Shown piece after piece: positions 23,087 to 34,615 of a stretch of DNA of 64,000 bases; position 1 is the stretch's first letter; the number at the start of each line of letters is the position of its first letter. This DNA is from Diphasiastrum complanatum. Its lineage: Eukaryota > Streptophyta > Lycopodiopsida > Lycopodiales > Lycopodiaceae. The translations under genes and the position numbers were made by a program. The notes under the pieces are model-generated. The model was not told where the DNA came from, did no database searches, and was given only the letters and a program-made list of their open reading frames with translations. The stretch is from positions 20,766,349 to 20,830,348 of the forward strand of contig CM055109.1 of NCBI GenBank assembly GCA_029204225.1. The letters run 5' to 3'.

Positions 23087-24634
23087 ATAGCCTTTTAGTT
23101 GTATGCTGATCTTTACCCTCTTCACCATCAATAGAACATAGGTACTACTAGCTTGGTCCCTCAAACTATAAAACTTAAACTGATTTAAAAGAAGAACTGA
23201 AGACATCAAACACCCCAGAGGATATCAAATCGTTTGCATCCAAGTTCAACAAACTACAACTCCAATTTGCAACATTAGGGCAAATAGTGCATAGCTTTGA
23301 CAGAGATTTCAAATGTGCTGAGAAAGAGTCACTTTGGTCAACGTGACAAAAGACAATGAAGATCTCAAAGTTAAATACCAAGTTTTGAGGATTTCTCTCA
23401 ATTCGCTTGGCTTTAGATTGGATGCATTTGAAAGCACATCTAAGCTGGAAAATATGGAAGGGTTGGAATTTGAAGAGCATTTTTCCAATCAAGATCTCTC
23501 AGGTCAACTTCAACAGTCAGTTTTGACTATGCAAGGTTATTCAAAAAGTCTATTCAAGATAGGGGTTGCTCCAACTTTGATAAAGAGCCTAGAATGATTT
23601 TTCTTGGGCCAAGGGGCTATGCCAAGATTGATCAAGATAACAATCAAGATTTTGGCTACCCTATAGATTATGATTAGCAACCAAGTTTTTGTCAAAAGTC
23701 ATGATTGTGATTCTAGGTCTTTCATGACTAAAAGTGGTGCTCCTAGCCGAAGTTTGAAATATGATTATAGAATTCATCAGAAGCAAGGTCAAAATTTTCA
23801 ATGCAAATATTCTCAACAAACATGTACAATCACATTTGAAGCAACTACAATAGGACTTGGAAGTTGCAATTGAGGATAGTTTGAACAAGTTGGAAAGTGT
23901 CAACACAACAAAGGCAAACAATCCAAAGTAAATTGGATCTGATTCAATCGAAATTATTGATGCACAAGGAAGAAATCTCCACTTGGGCATGGGCATATAA
24001 GGTGAGGGGCTCTATGCTTGATATCAATGTTATGGATTTATCTTCCTTTAGGTATCAACTCTTGTGAAAGAAGAACTAGAAACCCTCAAACGAGCATCAA
24101 ACTTGGTAGTCAAGGGCTTGTTTGACAAAATGTGTCTAGCAAAGGAAGATATCAAGGAATCCTTTCGAGGGAAACGAAATCAACAACAAAGATGGGGCTG
24201 TATTAGTCAAGTTCTCCAATAATCATGCAAGGAGATTAATATTGCGAAATAACCTTAAGTCTTGTGACACTCAAGTTTATGTGGACAAAGATCTTATACC
24301 AACTAAACAAGTAACAATGTTTTATGGTACCTTTCGAATCACCTTTTCGAACCGTGTTTGAATCGGGTTTGAATCGGGAAAGAATCGGCTTCTCCAGGTT
24401 CGAACCGGGTCCCCCCCCCCCCCCCCTTTAGTCTTTACCCTTCGATTAAGTCAAAAACAATTGCTTTCTTAGTGTAAATGGGCAACATGCAGATTATAAT
24501 TCGTGATTATCGATAGTGAAATTTAAATCCTGACATGCAACTCCCGAGTCTTGTTACCTAACAATACTTGTCACCTGTGGTTTAGGGTTCTTGATCCATC
24601 TGTTGCCCGCAGTTTTAGCTATGATCTATCTGAT
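23084..24634. other. Intron, degenerate sequence
   Basis: A weak plus-strand frame (23334-23597) has no recognisable domain. A TTCGAACCG/GAATCGGG-rich stretch with a poly(C) run at 24340-24426 resembles the sequence at 6200-6280. Nothing else is supported. Confidence 0.45.
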
Positions 24635-24835
24635 ATCATCTGTGACATTAGCTAGTAACTACCAGCTTCCATACATGACTAGAAAGATTGATCATTGTTA
24701 ATCGTCACTCAAAACATTAATGTCACACCATACATATCATCTGTGACATTAGCTAGTAACTACCAGCTTCCATACATGACTAGAAAGATTGATCATTGTT
24801 AATCGTCACTCAAACATTAATGTCACACCATACAT
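24635..24835. repeat. Tandem duplication, 2 x ~100 bp
   Basis: A unit starting ATCATCTGTGACATTAGC (24635) is repeated at 24736 with a single A-run difference. The near identity shows a recent duplication. Confidence 0.95.
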
Positions 24836-24944
24836 ATACAATGAAACACTCAAAAAAGCCCTCAAGGCTCTCTCTCTCGATCGATGTAATACAAGCTGCA
24901 GTGGGGAGTGAAACTAAGATCTACTGCCGACGTCGAATGTAGGA

Positions 24945-25699
<755 letters not shown>

Positions 25700-26310
25700 C
25701 ATGCAGAATTAGCAATGGTGTGAAAAGGGAGAAAAGGTTCTTCCCCGAAAATCCCTGGTTTGATGAGGAATGTGAAGAGGCTACGAGGAGGTAAAAACAA
25801 GATGGAAGAATTTGGGGACACTTTTTGTTCTGACAAACGATTGATTTTGATGACAAAATCAACCTTCGTACATAATGAACAAGAAATACTTTTGAAAATG
25901 TGGAAAATGACCTTAAATGTTTTGGAGAAAGTTATTAGGCAAATCTAAAACACATTCAATTGGTATTCAGCCAGATGTTTGGTTCTCTTATGCCAAAGAA
26001 TTATACAAAGTGGATAGCATTGTAGATACACCACCAAGTAGCAAATCACATATGGGTTTCTTCACCATTGAATAGGTAGAAAATGGGTAAAAAGCCCTTC
26101 TAATGGTAAAGCACAAGATGGAAAATGATGTTCTTGTTCATGAATCCTTCCTTTTATCATCAATTCATCCAAATTCCAATCAACCTTTGGTTGATGGATT
26201 TCCCAAGGTATGGGCACAGAACATAAGTGTTGTTTTGTATTAGAATGGCAACAACAATTATCCTTCCAACTACAAGACAATTATGATTGGAAGGTTCCAA
26301 AATGCAAAGC
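25700..26310 (+). pseudogene. LINE relic (endonuclease-RT linker)
   Basis: This is a degenerate plus-strand stretch. NPWFDEECEEATRR matches the WFDxEC motif common in the linker of plant LINE ORF2, and about 480 bp later NYKTIMIGRF matches NYRTIMIS of LINE copy c. There are many stops. Confidence 0.5.
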
Positions 26311-28199
26311 AACTTCCTATAGGGCCTAATTTAAGGCAAAAACGACCTTATCCATCAAATTAGTCTTATCGAAAGCATAGGGGGTGTAAACTTAATAAAA
26401 AAAAATTAAAAACTAGTTGTGAGACTCAAAAGTATACGGATACTCATGAAAATCGTGATTACAGAAGTATGGACAATGCATCCATAACATTCCCCCATCA
26501 AAAAAAAACACAAGCTAAACGATCAAAAAAATAAGTCCACAATCTGCTGCAAAACCAATCCAGAATGTAGATCCTGGATCGTCAACGATTCGGAAACCAA
26601 ATTGTAAACTTATTTTTTACACTAATGGCTGGAAATTTTTTTAATCATTTTGTTTGCATAAAACGTTTGCTATATAGATAAACCAAAGTTATAAAATATG
26701 CAATAGATAGATATAATATATTTATAAAATATAATATAGATAGATAATATGCAACACAATTTGGTATAGATGCTCATTGTTTTTCATTAGCTGGAGACTG
26801 CAACATGACTCGTCAGTTTGTTGTCCATTATTATCATATGTGATATTTCGTGTGATACTATGATTGTAAGTTAGTATAAGAGCACTTCCCAGAACGAGGG
26901 GGACTATCTTCTTGTAGGAGGAATTAGTATAGCAAGAAGCACATACTATTCCAACTTGATTTTTAATTTTTACATCTTAAGGATAGTCATGGCAACCTTA
27001 TATAACCGATCGATGATCATAACTGGCCTCTAGGATTTATTGCTGCTCGTTTCATCTCTGGACATCTACATGCAATCATAATTGATCTTTTAAGACTCCG
27101 TCAATTATCACTTTCTAGGAAAAGGGTTTGAAATGCTATAGATCCATAAATGAATGGATATCCATATCTACTTTGAAACTCAAGTGATCTGGACAATTAG
27201 GATCTCTTTTTTTAACAAGTCAACTCTACCATCTGAGAACAATCCATGGTTTTTTCTCTCCCAAATAAGTCTATGAAAATGGAGATTGTTGGAACTTGAG
27301 ACAATGGAAGATAAAAGTGGATTCTATGTGGATGGAGACAATAACTTCGTCGATGGGCATCAGCTTCACGAACCACATGCTGACTACATACTCATAAGGA
27401 AGAAGCCCCCATCGAATTTAATGAAAAAGCCTTTGATAAAAATTTACCTTCAGAATATTCGGCTTCCAAGACTCCAAATGTTTCTCCCTCTTCATGATTA
27501 GAGAGAGTTACGACGAGGACTAAATAGATCTGTCATCTATTCTCTCACTCACCCTTTCTTCCAACCAAGGTTGCAAAGAAGTTGATTGATTAGATAAATT
27601 GTTGCAGCAATGCATATTGTCTAATACAAAATAGATTCCTGCATCGACATATTGCCACAAGTTTCCATTTCCCACAATTCATCATACTTATTTGGTTTTT
27701 CTTTTAGACACTCTTAACTCAACCAGATCCGTCACAAACGAAATTCTAACAGCAATTTCGCTCTTCTTATTTATTGCGTACCTTAAATACCTTGAGTTCC
27801 AAAATAAATCATTTTCTTCAAGCAGTTGTAGAAGCTTTCATTACAGACGATTTAGTGACCCCCAAAAGGAGAGTTGTGATTATGCTGCAAAAAAATTTGT
27901 GTTCAGATTGTAAAGATACCAACGCCCTATCCTTATACCAAATTTCTCCCCATTAGACTTGATAATTGGAAATTCCGACCTCATTTGCCTCCAATAGACT
28001 CTTGAAAATATGGATATCTGATATGGAATCATCATTCAAGTATTCCTCTTGAACATCCACCCAAAGTTCGGGAAATGCCTCCAGCAGTAGTGAATTTTGA
28101 ATCATTTTTCTTCAAATTCCCTATCTAAACATGTATTTCTCTCTCTACAACGTGGGTCTAACAACAAACACGACAAAACTTTTTATTAAACATAAGCAC

Positions 28200-28202
<3 letters not shown>
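26311..28202. other. Intron, nothing recognised
   Basis: This AT-rich stretch has short open frames such as 27286-27501 (+) without recognisable domains. It leads into the (CT)n tract at 28203. Confidence 0.45.

Positions 28203-28262
<60 letters not shown>
28203..28262. repeat. (CT)n tract at 5' end of LINE copy b
   Basis: This 60-bp pure tract is followed after 'AG' by the first ATG of ORF1 of copy b. Confidence 0.97.
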
Positions 28263-28264
<2 letters not shown>

Positions 28265-29583
28265 ATGGCTCCACGCGGATCTGCTCCTGCTGTCCCTCGC
28301 GCCCCAACCTCTCTCCCTCCACGAAGAACCACCTGCTCCCCCCTAGCTATTATCTCCTCCCCCCCCCCATCACTGAAACTAACAAACCCCCCCCCCCCCC
28401 CCCCCCCATCGCTGAAAACACCTCCTCCATCGCTGAAAACAGCACTTCCCTCGCTGAAAGCAACTCCTCCATCGCTGGAAACAGCACCCCCCTCGCTGTA
28501 AAAACCATCTCCTCCTCCCTCGCTGAAGCCCACACCACCCTTACCACCCTCGCTGCTGGATCAGACCCCTCGCTGCCTACTGTTGTGCCCTCCCCCCCGC
28601 TGTCCTCAGATCTTTCCTCAGATCTGCCCTTGCTGCCTGCAGATGATGTGGCACCCTATTCTTCTTCTTCTCCTTCCCCACTCTCACTCTCTTCCTTCTC
28701 TTCTTCTCTCTCTTCTGAATCCTGATGTTCCTCCCTCTCTTTCTTCTTCTTCTTCTACCTCTTCCTCGCCTCCATTGATCTCCCACCCTATCGCTCTGGC
28801 CATCCCTACCGGCCTCCTTCCTATCCCCATTTCCCAAGAACCCACAGCTCCCCCATCTGCGGTACCCATCCCATACACTCCCTCCAAATCAACTGAACTA
28901 TTTTCCTCCTGGGAGGCTGACCAAATGAAAGCCGATTTCCAGCTTTTGAAGCATGAACTGTCACAACTGAAAGGAATAGTGGTCTCCTTACTCAAGGGAA
29001 AAAACGTGTTGCAGTCCAAAGTCGCTTCGTTAGAGCAGGTGATCAACACTAAGCAGGCTATAGCCTCGGAATCGACCACCACCATGATAAGGGAGCTTGA
29101 GAGTAAAATCGAGCAGCACAAAGATTCAAGGGCAGCAGTCGTGCAGAAAGCACCAAGCCTAGCACCCCCATCTCCTCCGTCATCTCAGCCACCATTTCGG
29201 AATAGAGGTCAAGGGAGCAAAAGGCCCACAACATCAGGGTTCGTGGGATACCGGACACACAGGATGCCATTGCCGAAGCCACGAGATTTCTCGAGACCAC
29301 TTTGGGACATATGACAGATGGGCTAGATACAGCTTGGAGGACCACCACGGATGCAGCTACACTCATTATCCGTTTCACTTCTCTAGAGAGTCGCCGAGAT
29401 GCTTTGCGGTGCAGAGCTAAGCTTCGTGGCACCACTATCTATATGGATGACAACCTCACATATATCCAGGTGGAGGAGAGGCATAAGGCCTTTCAGGCAG
29501 CCCGTGAGTCTGTCAGACGAGTCATTTACTGAGATGGACGAGTGCGCTTTCTTGATAGTGCACCTAGTAGATCCCAGTGCTAG
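28265..29583 (+). pseudogene. LINE copy b ORF1
   Basis: ORF1 nucleic-acid-binding chaperone-like protein. The N-terminus is Pro/Ser/Ala-rich (28265-28900). A coiled-coil segment follows (SWEADQMKADFQLLKHELSQ, VASLEQVIN, MIRELESKIEQH), then a C-terminal domain shared with copy g (DGLDTAWRTT, AATLIIRFTSLESRRDALR, GTTIYMDDNLTYIQVEER). Frame breaks: TAA at 28499, a shift near 29300 and TGA at 29530 where copy g has CGA. The final TAG is at 29581-29583, in the same frame as ORF2. Confidence 0.75.
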
Positions 29584-29623
29584 GGATTTGGGGTGCCCGG
29601 GGGTGGGAGCACCCCGGGGCCCC
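29581..29623 (+). promoter_or_regulatory. ORF1 UAG and downstream stem-loop (copy b)
   Basis: TAG G is followed after a 6-nt spacer by a GC-rich stem-loop: GGGG and CCC, then GGGGGT, loop GGGAGC, ACCCC, GGGG, CCCC (29590-29623). The downstream frame (VPGGGSTPGPHPHHLRIGVW) is in phase with ORF1 and has no ATG. It is arranged like a readthrough site. Confidence 0.6.
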
Positions 29624-30223
29624 ATCCACACCACCTTCGGATTGGAGTGTGGAATTGTGTTGGCATACACTCATCTTCTGCGGCAGGGGACCTTGCTGAT
29701 TTTATTACGGGCAAAGATATATTATTCTTCTCTTCACATCAGCTTGCTATTGAGACAGGCAGATATTCAGGCATTTTGAGAGAGCATCGGATATGCCAGG
29801 TATGCACATTGGGTGTGGTGGAGGATGAGTTTCATTTTATCTTCATATGCCCTACATACTATGAGATACGTGGCCAATATCACTGTTTATATCGTGACAC
29901 CCCTAATACCCTCAGTACATTTTTTGGAGTATCAAGATCCCAGATGCGTCGGCCTTTTACTACGAGAGATGCTTATGTTGAGAGCCTCTTTGCTACCATC
30001 GGAGAGTATTACTGGTTCTGACCAACATCTCATTACTAGCTTCTTTCAGAAGCGGGAGCGCGATGACCTATCAGATGATGAGGCAGTCATACCAGTGAGG
30101 GCGAGGGCCCAGTGTGCTCAGCCACCACCTCTTGCCAGATCTACACACGCCTCTAGAGCTACCCGAGCTCCTCAATCACAGCCCACAGCTGCTATAGGTA
30201 TCAGACGCTTTTTTCGAGATTGA
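29584..30223 (+). pseudogene. LINE copy b ORF2 deletion derivative
   Basis: The APE endonuclease N-terminus (LRIGVWNCVGIHSSSAAGDL) is joined in frame to the C-terminal zinc region (HQLAIETGRYSG, CQVC...HFIFIC, YYEIRG). The 142-residue open part ends at 30021. After a frameshift, the C-terminus continues in another frame with DQHLITSFFQKRERDDLSDDE and ends IRRFFRD (30223). The junction lies at a TTCTCTTC microhomology. Confidence 0.8.
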
Positions 30224-30505
30224 TATTTATCCTTTTACTTCCTCAGCAGAGCAGGCACTTAAGCTCTTGCACCTGTACCCTCTTCAGAGCTAGAGGTTAA
30301 GCTCTTGTGTATCTGCTGTTTTATGCATTTTATGATTCTATATTGGTTATGTCTTTTCCTAGCTCGAGAGAGTTCTATATTGTCTTTTCCATTTAGACTA
30401 GCATTTTTTATTATGTTGTCCGACATGGACAATAATCCTACAAGACATGTACTTATTCATTAAGTCTTATGTGCCCTTGGGCACTCAACAAACATTAATA
30501 CAATT

Positions 30506-30553
30506 TCTTCTTATTCTTCTTCTTCTCTCTCTCTCCCTCCCTCCCTCCCTCCC
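30506..30553. repeat. Pyrimidine tract (TTC, CT, CCCT)n between LINE copies b and c
   Basis: This imperfect pyrimidine repeat occupies the position of the (CT)n tail in the other copies. Confidence 0.9.
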
Positions 30554-32530
30554 TATACTTAAGGCCAATGATCCATTGAATGTAGACAATTATCGCACTA
30601 TTATGATCAGTCACACGATGGCTAAGCACTATGGCTCAGTTATGCAGTCTATCATCAGCTCCCAAGCTGAGACAAAGGGATTGTATGCTATGGGACAGGC
30701 AGATTTAAGAGCAAGCTACTACACGGCTGACCAGGTTTTCATCCTGAGATGTATCATAGAGGAGGCGAAATCCAGGAAACAGCGAGTATATTGTTGCTTT
30801 GTAGACTTCCGCAAAGCATTTGATTCGATTCCGAGACATCTGTTGCTTCAGCGCTTGGTTTCTCTTGGCTTTTCACAGGAGGTTATTGTTGTTATCACTA
30901 CATTATATGAGAGAGTTTGGCAAGTTTTCGTGATGGTGTGGGATGGTCCACATATATTCATAGTATGGTCAGAGTAAAGCAGGGATGTCCTCTATCACCC
31001 ACCCTTTTTGCCCTATACATTGACGACCTTGAGAGGATAATTCAGGAAGGTGGAGACGGCTGTCCTCTAGCAAATATTATTATCCCTATTCTTCTCTATG
31101 CAGATGATGTGGCTCTATTATCTAATTCGGCTACAGGACTTCAGTGACATCTGGATGCCCTATATACCTTCTGTCAGATATGGGGGTTGATGGTGACATT
31201 GGTAAGACGAAGGTTATGGTGTTTAACACCAATAGACAGCATATAAGAGACACTGTGTTCTATTATGATGGACAGCCACTAGAGATAGTGACGTCTTACA
31301 CATACTTGGGTGTTCTCTTCAACTAATTACGTGTATGATTCTAATACGCGCTGTCGCCTTTTTTCCTTGACTGTTTCTCCAGTTGCACTATATTCTGCAA
31401 AGACTTGGTGTCCAGGCCTATCCCGAGACACTTGGAGTGATATCTCACGTTTACAGATGATCATGCTCAGCCGGATGATTCAGGCAAAGCAATCAGTGCC
31501 TCACGAGATTATTTTAGCAGAGTTTGCTTCCCCTCCACTGCTTGTAGAGGCTATTTCCAAGATCATCTCATTTATTCATAGGGCCTCAGAGCTTGATTCT
31601 TCTAGATACGTAGTAGCGGCTTTTACGTCTTCTCACACTTTGGTGGGGCAACAGGTCAAATCATGGTTTCCGTGTGCCTCAGATTTTCTACATAACTGGG
31701 GATTATCTATATTGGACCTCCCAAACGGGACACATGCATTCATCCGTAGGCAGATCTACAGAGCACACATACACACTGTTTGGTCTCATCCATCACAGGT
31801 TAAGCTCCAGTTTTATCACGCTCATTTTCTTCAGCTTGATGCATCAGGGCTTCCTGTTAGACCGGATTATCTCTCTCAGGTGCTGTCATTTGGCCTACGA
31901 TACCACATTGGTCAGCTTCGGGTTTCTTCTCATCAGCTCACTATTGAGACAGGCAAATACACAGACACGCCACGTCCCTTACGGATCTGTTAGTGTTGTT
32001 CATTACAGGAGGTTGAGGATGAGTTCCACTTTATTTTCAGATGTCCAATTTACTATGAGATCAGAGGCAGATACCATTGTCTATATCGGGACATTCCACT
32101 CACACTTGGTTCCTTCTTTGCCTATCCTGATACGAGATGTTTGGGTTTGCTACCACAAGAGATGCTTTCTTTGAGATCCTCTCTTCTATCAATTGGTGTT
32201 GACCATAGCCAGCCGCATATTACACGTTTCTTTCAAAAAATAGTTAGAGATGATTTATCAGATGATGAGATTGACATCCCAGCTCAACGACCGAAGCTCC
32301 AACGCCCCCTTCGACCTTCTCGAGCTCACCACCAGGGGCCACCTTGTGCCTCCTGCCAGATCACGCAGTTTTTCTCTCTCAGTTAGTCAGTTTTCTCCTC
32401 CACGTAGCTGGTGGTTAAGCTACTGCTATTTGTACCCTCACCATAGCTGGAGGTTAAGCTTTGGTTTTGCTTTTTTTTTCGATTTATTTTTGTTTGTAGC
32501 AGTTAGAATAAGTCCGGTTTTATGGACAAT
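30554..32530 (+). mobile_element. LINE copy c, 5'-truncated
   Basis: It starts inside ORF2 at the RT domain (NDPLNVDNYRTIMISH) and runs to a 3' UTR with the twin hairpins (GTAGC...GCTAC 32404-32423; AGCT...AGCT 32445-32460) and a GTCC...GGAC hairpin. It lacks the terminal hairpin and is joined directly to copy d. The RT contains YCCFVDFRKAFDSIP, KQGCPLSPTLFALY and LLYADDVALL. Frameshifts occur near 30930, 31145 and 31320; TAG replaces a codon in the zinc motif near 31992. The C-terminus keeps SQPHITRFFQK-RDDLSDDE and ends ITQFFSLS. Confidence 0.87.
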
Positions 32531-33268
32531 GCACAGTTTGGGACAATTCGAGGTCTCCTGACACCAGTTGGCTATTGAGACGGGCAGATTCCAGGGTACA
32601 CCACGAGAGGAGAGACTATGCCTGCTATGTCCCCTACATGAAATAGAGTCCGAGGAGCATTTCATTTTCAGATGCCCCATATATTATGAGATTAGAGGAA
32701 GATATCATTGTCTATTCCGTGACATGCCCACTACAATCAGAGCACTAATTGGATATGAGGACTCTCGCTGTGTTTTTGTTGCGCCAAGATATGTACCAGT
32801 CAGCTCATCAGCCACATCCTAGCTCTCAGGCTCAAATTACGTTTTTCTTCACTAGGAGACGGACATGGTTTGATGACGATGATGACAACATACCACCTCA
32901 CAGATGTCAGAGGCAGTGTATCAGTCATAGTCATGCGGCAGTTCGCACTTCCCGCCTTGCTACGAGAGCACACAGTTTTCACCCTCCTAGACGACGTCAG
33001 GCGACGATCCATATTACCTCCTGTTACAGCTCGTATCACATCTTTTTTCAGCAGCAGCGCTAGATGATATTACTCTACTCCTGGCAACTATTTTGCTCCC
33101 ACTTATGGACAGTTGGCAGTTTGTAGTTGACAGTTATATTACTCATTTTCTTTTATGCATAGTTTTTTCTTGGAGACATTTATATACGCTCCCATGATTT
33201 TCACATACTTGACATGTACTCCTTTTGGTCTTATATGCCTTTTGGCATGGAAAAGACATTAATAAAGT

Positions 33269-33272
<4 letters not shown>
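32531..33272 (+). mobile_element. LINE copy d, 3' fragment
   Basis: It begins just before the QLAIETGRF segment of ORF2. It carries the zinc motif LCLLC...HFIFRC, YYEIRGRYHCLFRD, SQAQITFFFTRRR with a run of Asp, and after a frameshift ARITSFFSSSAR. The 3' end has the terminal hairpin ATGCC-TTTT-GGCAT (33235-33248), then AAAGACATTAATAAAGTCAAG and (CT)n. Confidence 0.87.

Positions 33273-33364
<92 letters not shown>
33273..33364. repeat. (CT)n then (CA)n tract between LINE copies d and e
   Basis: This has 77 bp of CT repeat (33273-33349) followed by 16 bp of CA repeat. It forms the tail of copy d and the 5' border of copy e. Confidence 0.97.
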
Positions 33365-34091
33365 TACACCAGCTAACCATTGAGACTGGCAGATATAGTG
33401 GCACCCCATGTGAGGCCCGTTTATGTAGCATGTGTGATATGCATGAGATCGAGGATGAGTCACATTTCCTGCTTCGATGCCCAGCCTACTATGAGATACG
33501 AGGGAGATAATATTGTTTGTTCAAGGAGTACCCAGTCACACTCTCTACTTTGATATCCTATAAGAATTCCAGATGTATCTCTCTGATGATCTGGGAGATG
33601 TTCGACATGCGGATGAGGAGACTTTCTATAGACACACCATCCTTGGTCCAGCTGAGCATTAGGGAGTACATATCTTGCCGGCGACTGAGATAAGAGGTGA
33701 GCAGTGATTCGAAGGGAGAGGCTGAGATTCCTAGTGTTTCTAGACATCGACAACAGAGACAATGTCGACACCCAGATAGAAAGCCTGCTACCAAAGCACA
33801 GTCTAGAGGTTTACGGCAGCGGACACTTCGACAGCATGGCTGGCGACAGAGGAGAGCAACATATCCAGTGATACCATCACAGCATACCGTACACACTTTC
33901 TTTCAAGTTGCGGGATATCATGATGTATCACACCTGGCCGATGGACCCTGATTGGGCCACATTTCATACAGCCATATATAGCATTTGTTTGCAGTTAGTA
34001 GTTCTTTTGGATTTTCGAGCTTTAAGCTCCTATGGTTTCACACTTTTCTTAGTCCTATGTACCTTGGGGTATCTCAAAGGACATTAATAAA

Positions 34092-34093
<2 letters not shown>
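33365..34093 (+). mobile_element. LINE copy e, 3' fragment
   Basis: It starts within a few bases of the same ORF2 position as copy d (QLTIETGRYSGTP). It carries LCSMC...HFLLRC and YYEIRGR, then a degenerate basic C-terminus with SQHTVHTFFQ. It ends with hairpin GTACC-TTGGG-GTAT-like (34059-34072) and GACATTAATAAAGTT before (CT)n. Confidence 0.85.

Positions 34094-34177
<84 letters not shown>
34094..34177. repeat. (CT)n tract, tail of LINE copy e
   Basis: This 84-bp tract is directly followed by 28S rRNA-like sequence. Confidence 0.97.
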
Positions 34178-34180
<3 letters not shown>

Positions 34181-34286
34181 CGACTTTGTGAAATGACTCT
34201 AGTCCAACTTTGTGAAATGACTTGAGAGGTGTAGAATAAGTGGGAGCTCCGGCGCAAGTGAAATACCACTACTTTTAACGTTATTT
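34178..34286 (+). pseudogene. 25S/28S rRNA fragment
   Basis: This matches the conserved large-subunit rRNA stretch GACTCTAGTCC...GAAATGACTTGAGAGGTG...AGTGGGAGC...GGCGCAAGTGAAATACCACTAC...AACGTTATTT with few changes. A 24-bp unit (GTCCGACTTTGTGAAATGAC...) is duplicated in tandem at its start (34178-34201 and 34202-34225). It is sense-oriented with the LINE downstream and is joined directly to the 5S-like sequence. It is a fragment, not a functional rRNA. Confidence 0.9.
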
Positions 34287-34287
34287 G

Positions 34288-34406
34288 TGGTGCGTTCAAA
34301 CCAACACTACTACATCAAATACCATAAGAACTCCGAAGTTAAGCGTGCTTGGGCCTAAATAATACTGGGATGGGTGACCTCCCGGAAAGTCCAGGTGCCG
34401 CACCCT
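34288..34406 (+). rRNA. 5S rRNA-derived sequence (near full length, 119 nt)
   Basis: This aligns end to end with plant 5S rRNA. The start is GGTGCG, the box A region GAAGTTAAGCGTGCTTGGGC is intact, and the box C region GGATGGGTGACCTCC, GGxAAGTCC has about two changes; the end is GCACCCT. The divergence is mostly in the first 35 nt. It lies between a 28S fragment and the 5' region of LINE copy f, outside any 5S array. It is therefore more likely a retroposed or chimeric copy or a Pol III-type promoter than a working 5S gene. Confidence 0.85.
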
Positions 34407-34615
34407 CTAGAAAGCTGCCCTGATCTCTGGCGTTGACTACTGGCGTGCTAACTGGCCCGATGCTACCTTGCTACCTTGCTGACGCTGATCTGGCCCAATG
34501 CTTGCTAGGTGATCTATGAACTGTCTTCTGACCTGGTGCTGCCCTGCTGGCCCATCGCTAATCCTGGTGCCCTTTACATCGCTGATCCTGCCCTTTCTAC
34601 ATCCTGCCTTTCCAC

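Larger units (their letters stand above)
28263..30505 (+). mobile_element. LINE copy b, internally deleted
   Basis: This copy starts at the (CT)n border and ends after the terminal hairpin GTGCCC-TT-GGGCAC (30471-30484) and CATTAATACAA, followed by a TTC/CT/CCCT-rich tract. It keeps ORF1, the UAG junction, about 35 residues of the ORF2 endonuclease, then jumps (near 29734) to the ORF2 C-terminal zinc motif. About 3 kb including all of RT is missing. The 3' UTR has two AGAGC...GCTCT hairpins (30248-30267, 30286-30305). Confidence 0.88.

Noticed and set aside
29700-29760. Copy b internal deletion as a retroposed spliced LINE RNA
   Set aside because: The acceptor-like TCTTCACATCAG is retained at the junction and there is no donor signal; microhomology-mediated deletion fits better.
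34288-34406. 5S sequence as part of a Cassandra-type LTR element
   Set aside because: No pair of flanking LTRs with TG...CA ends, primer-binding site or second 5S copy nearby; it is joined to 28S and LINE sequence instead.
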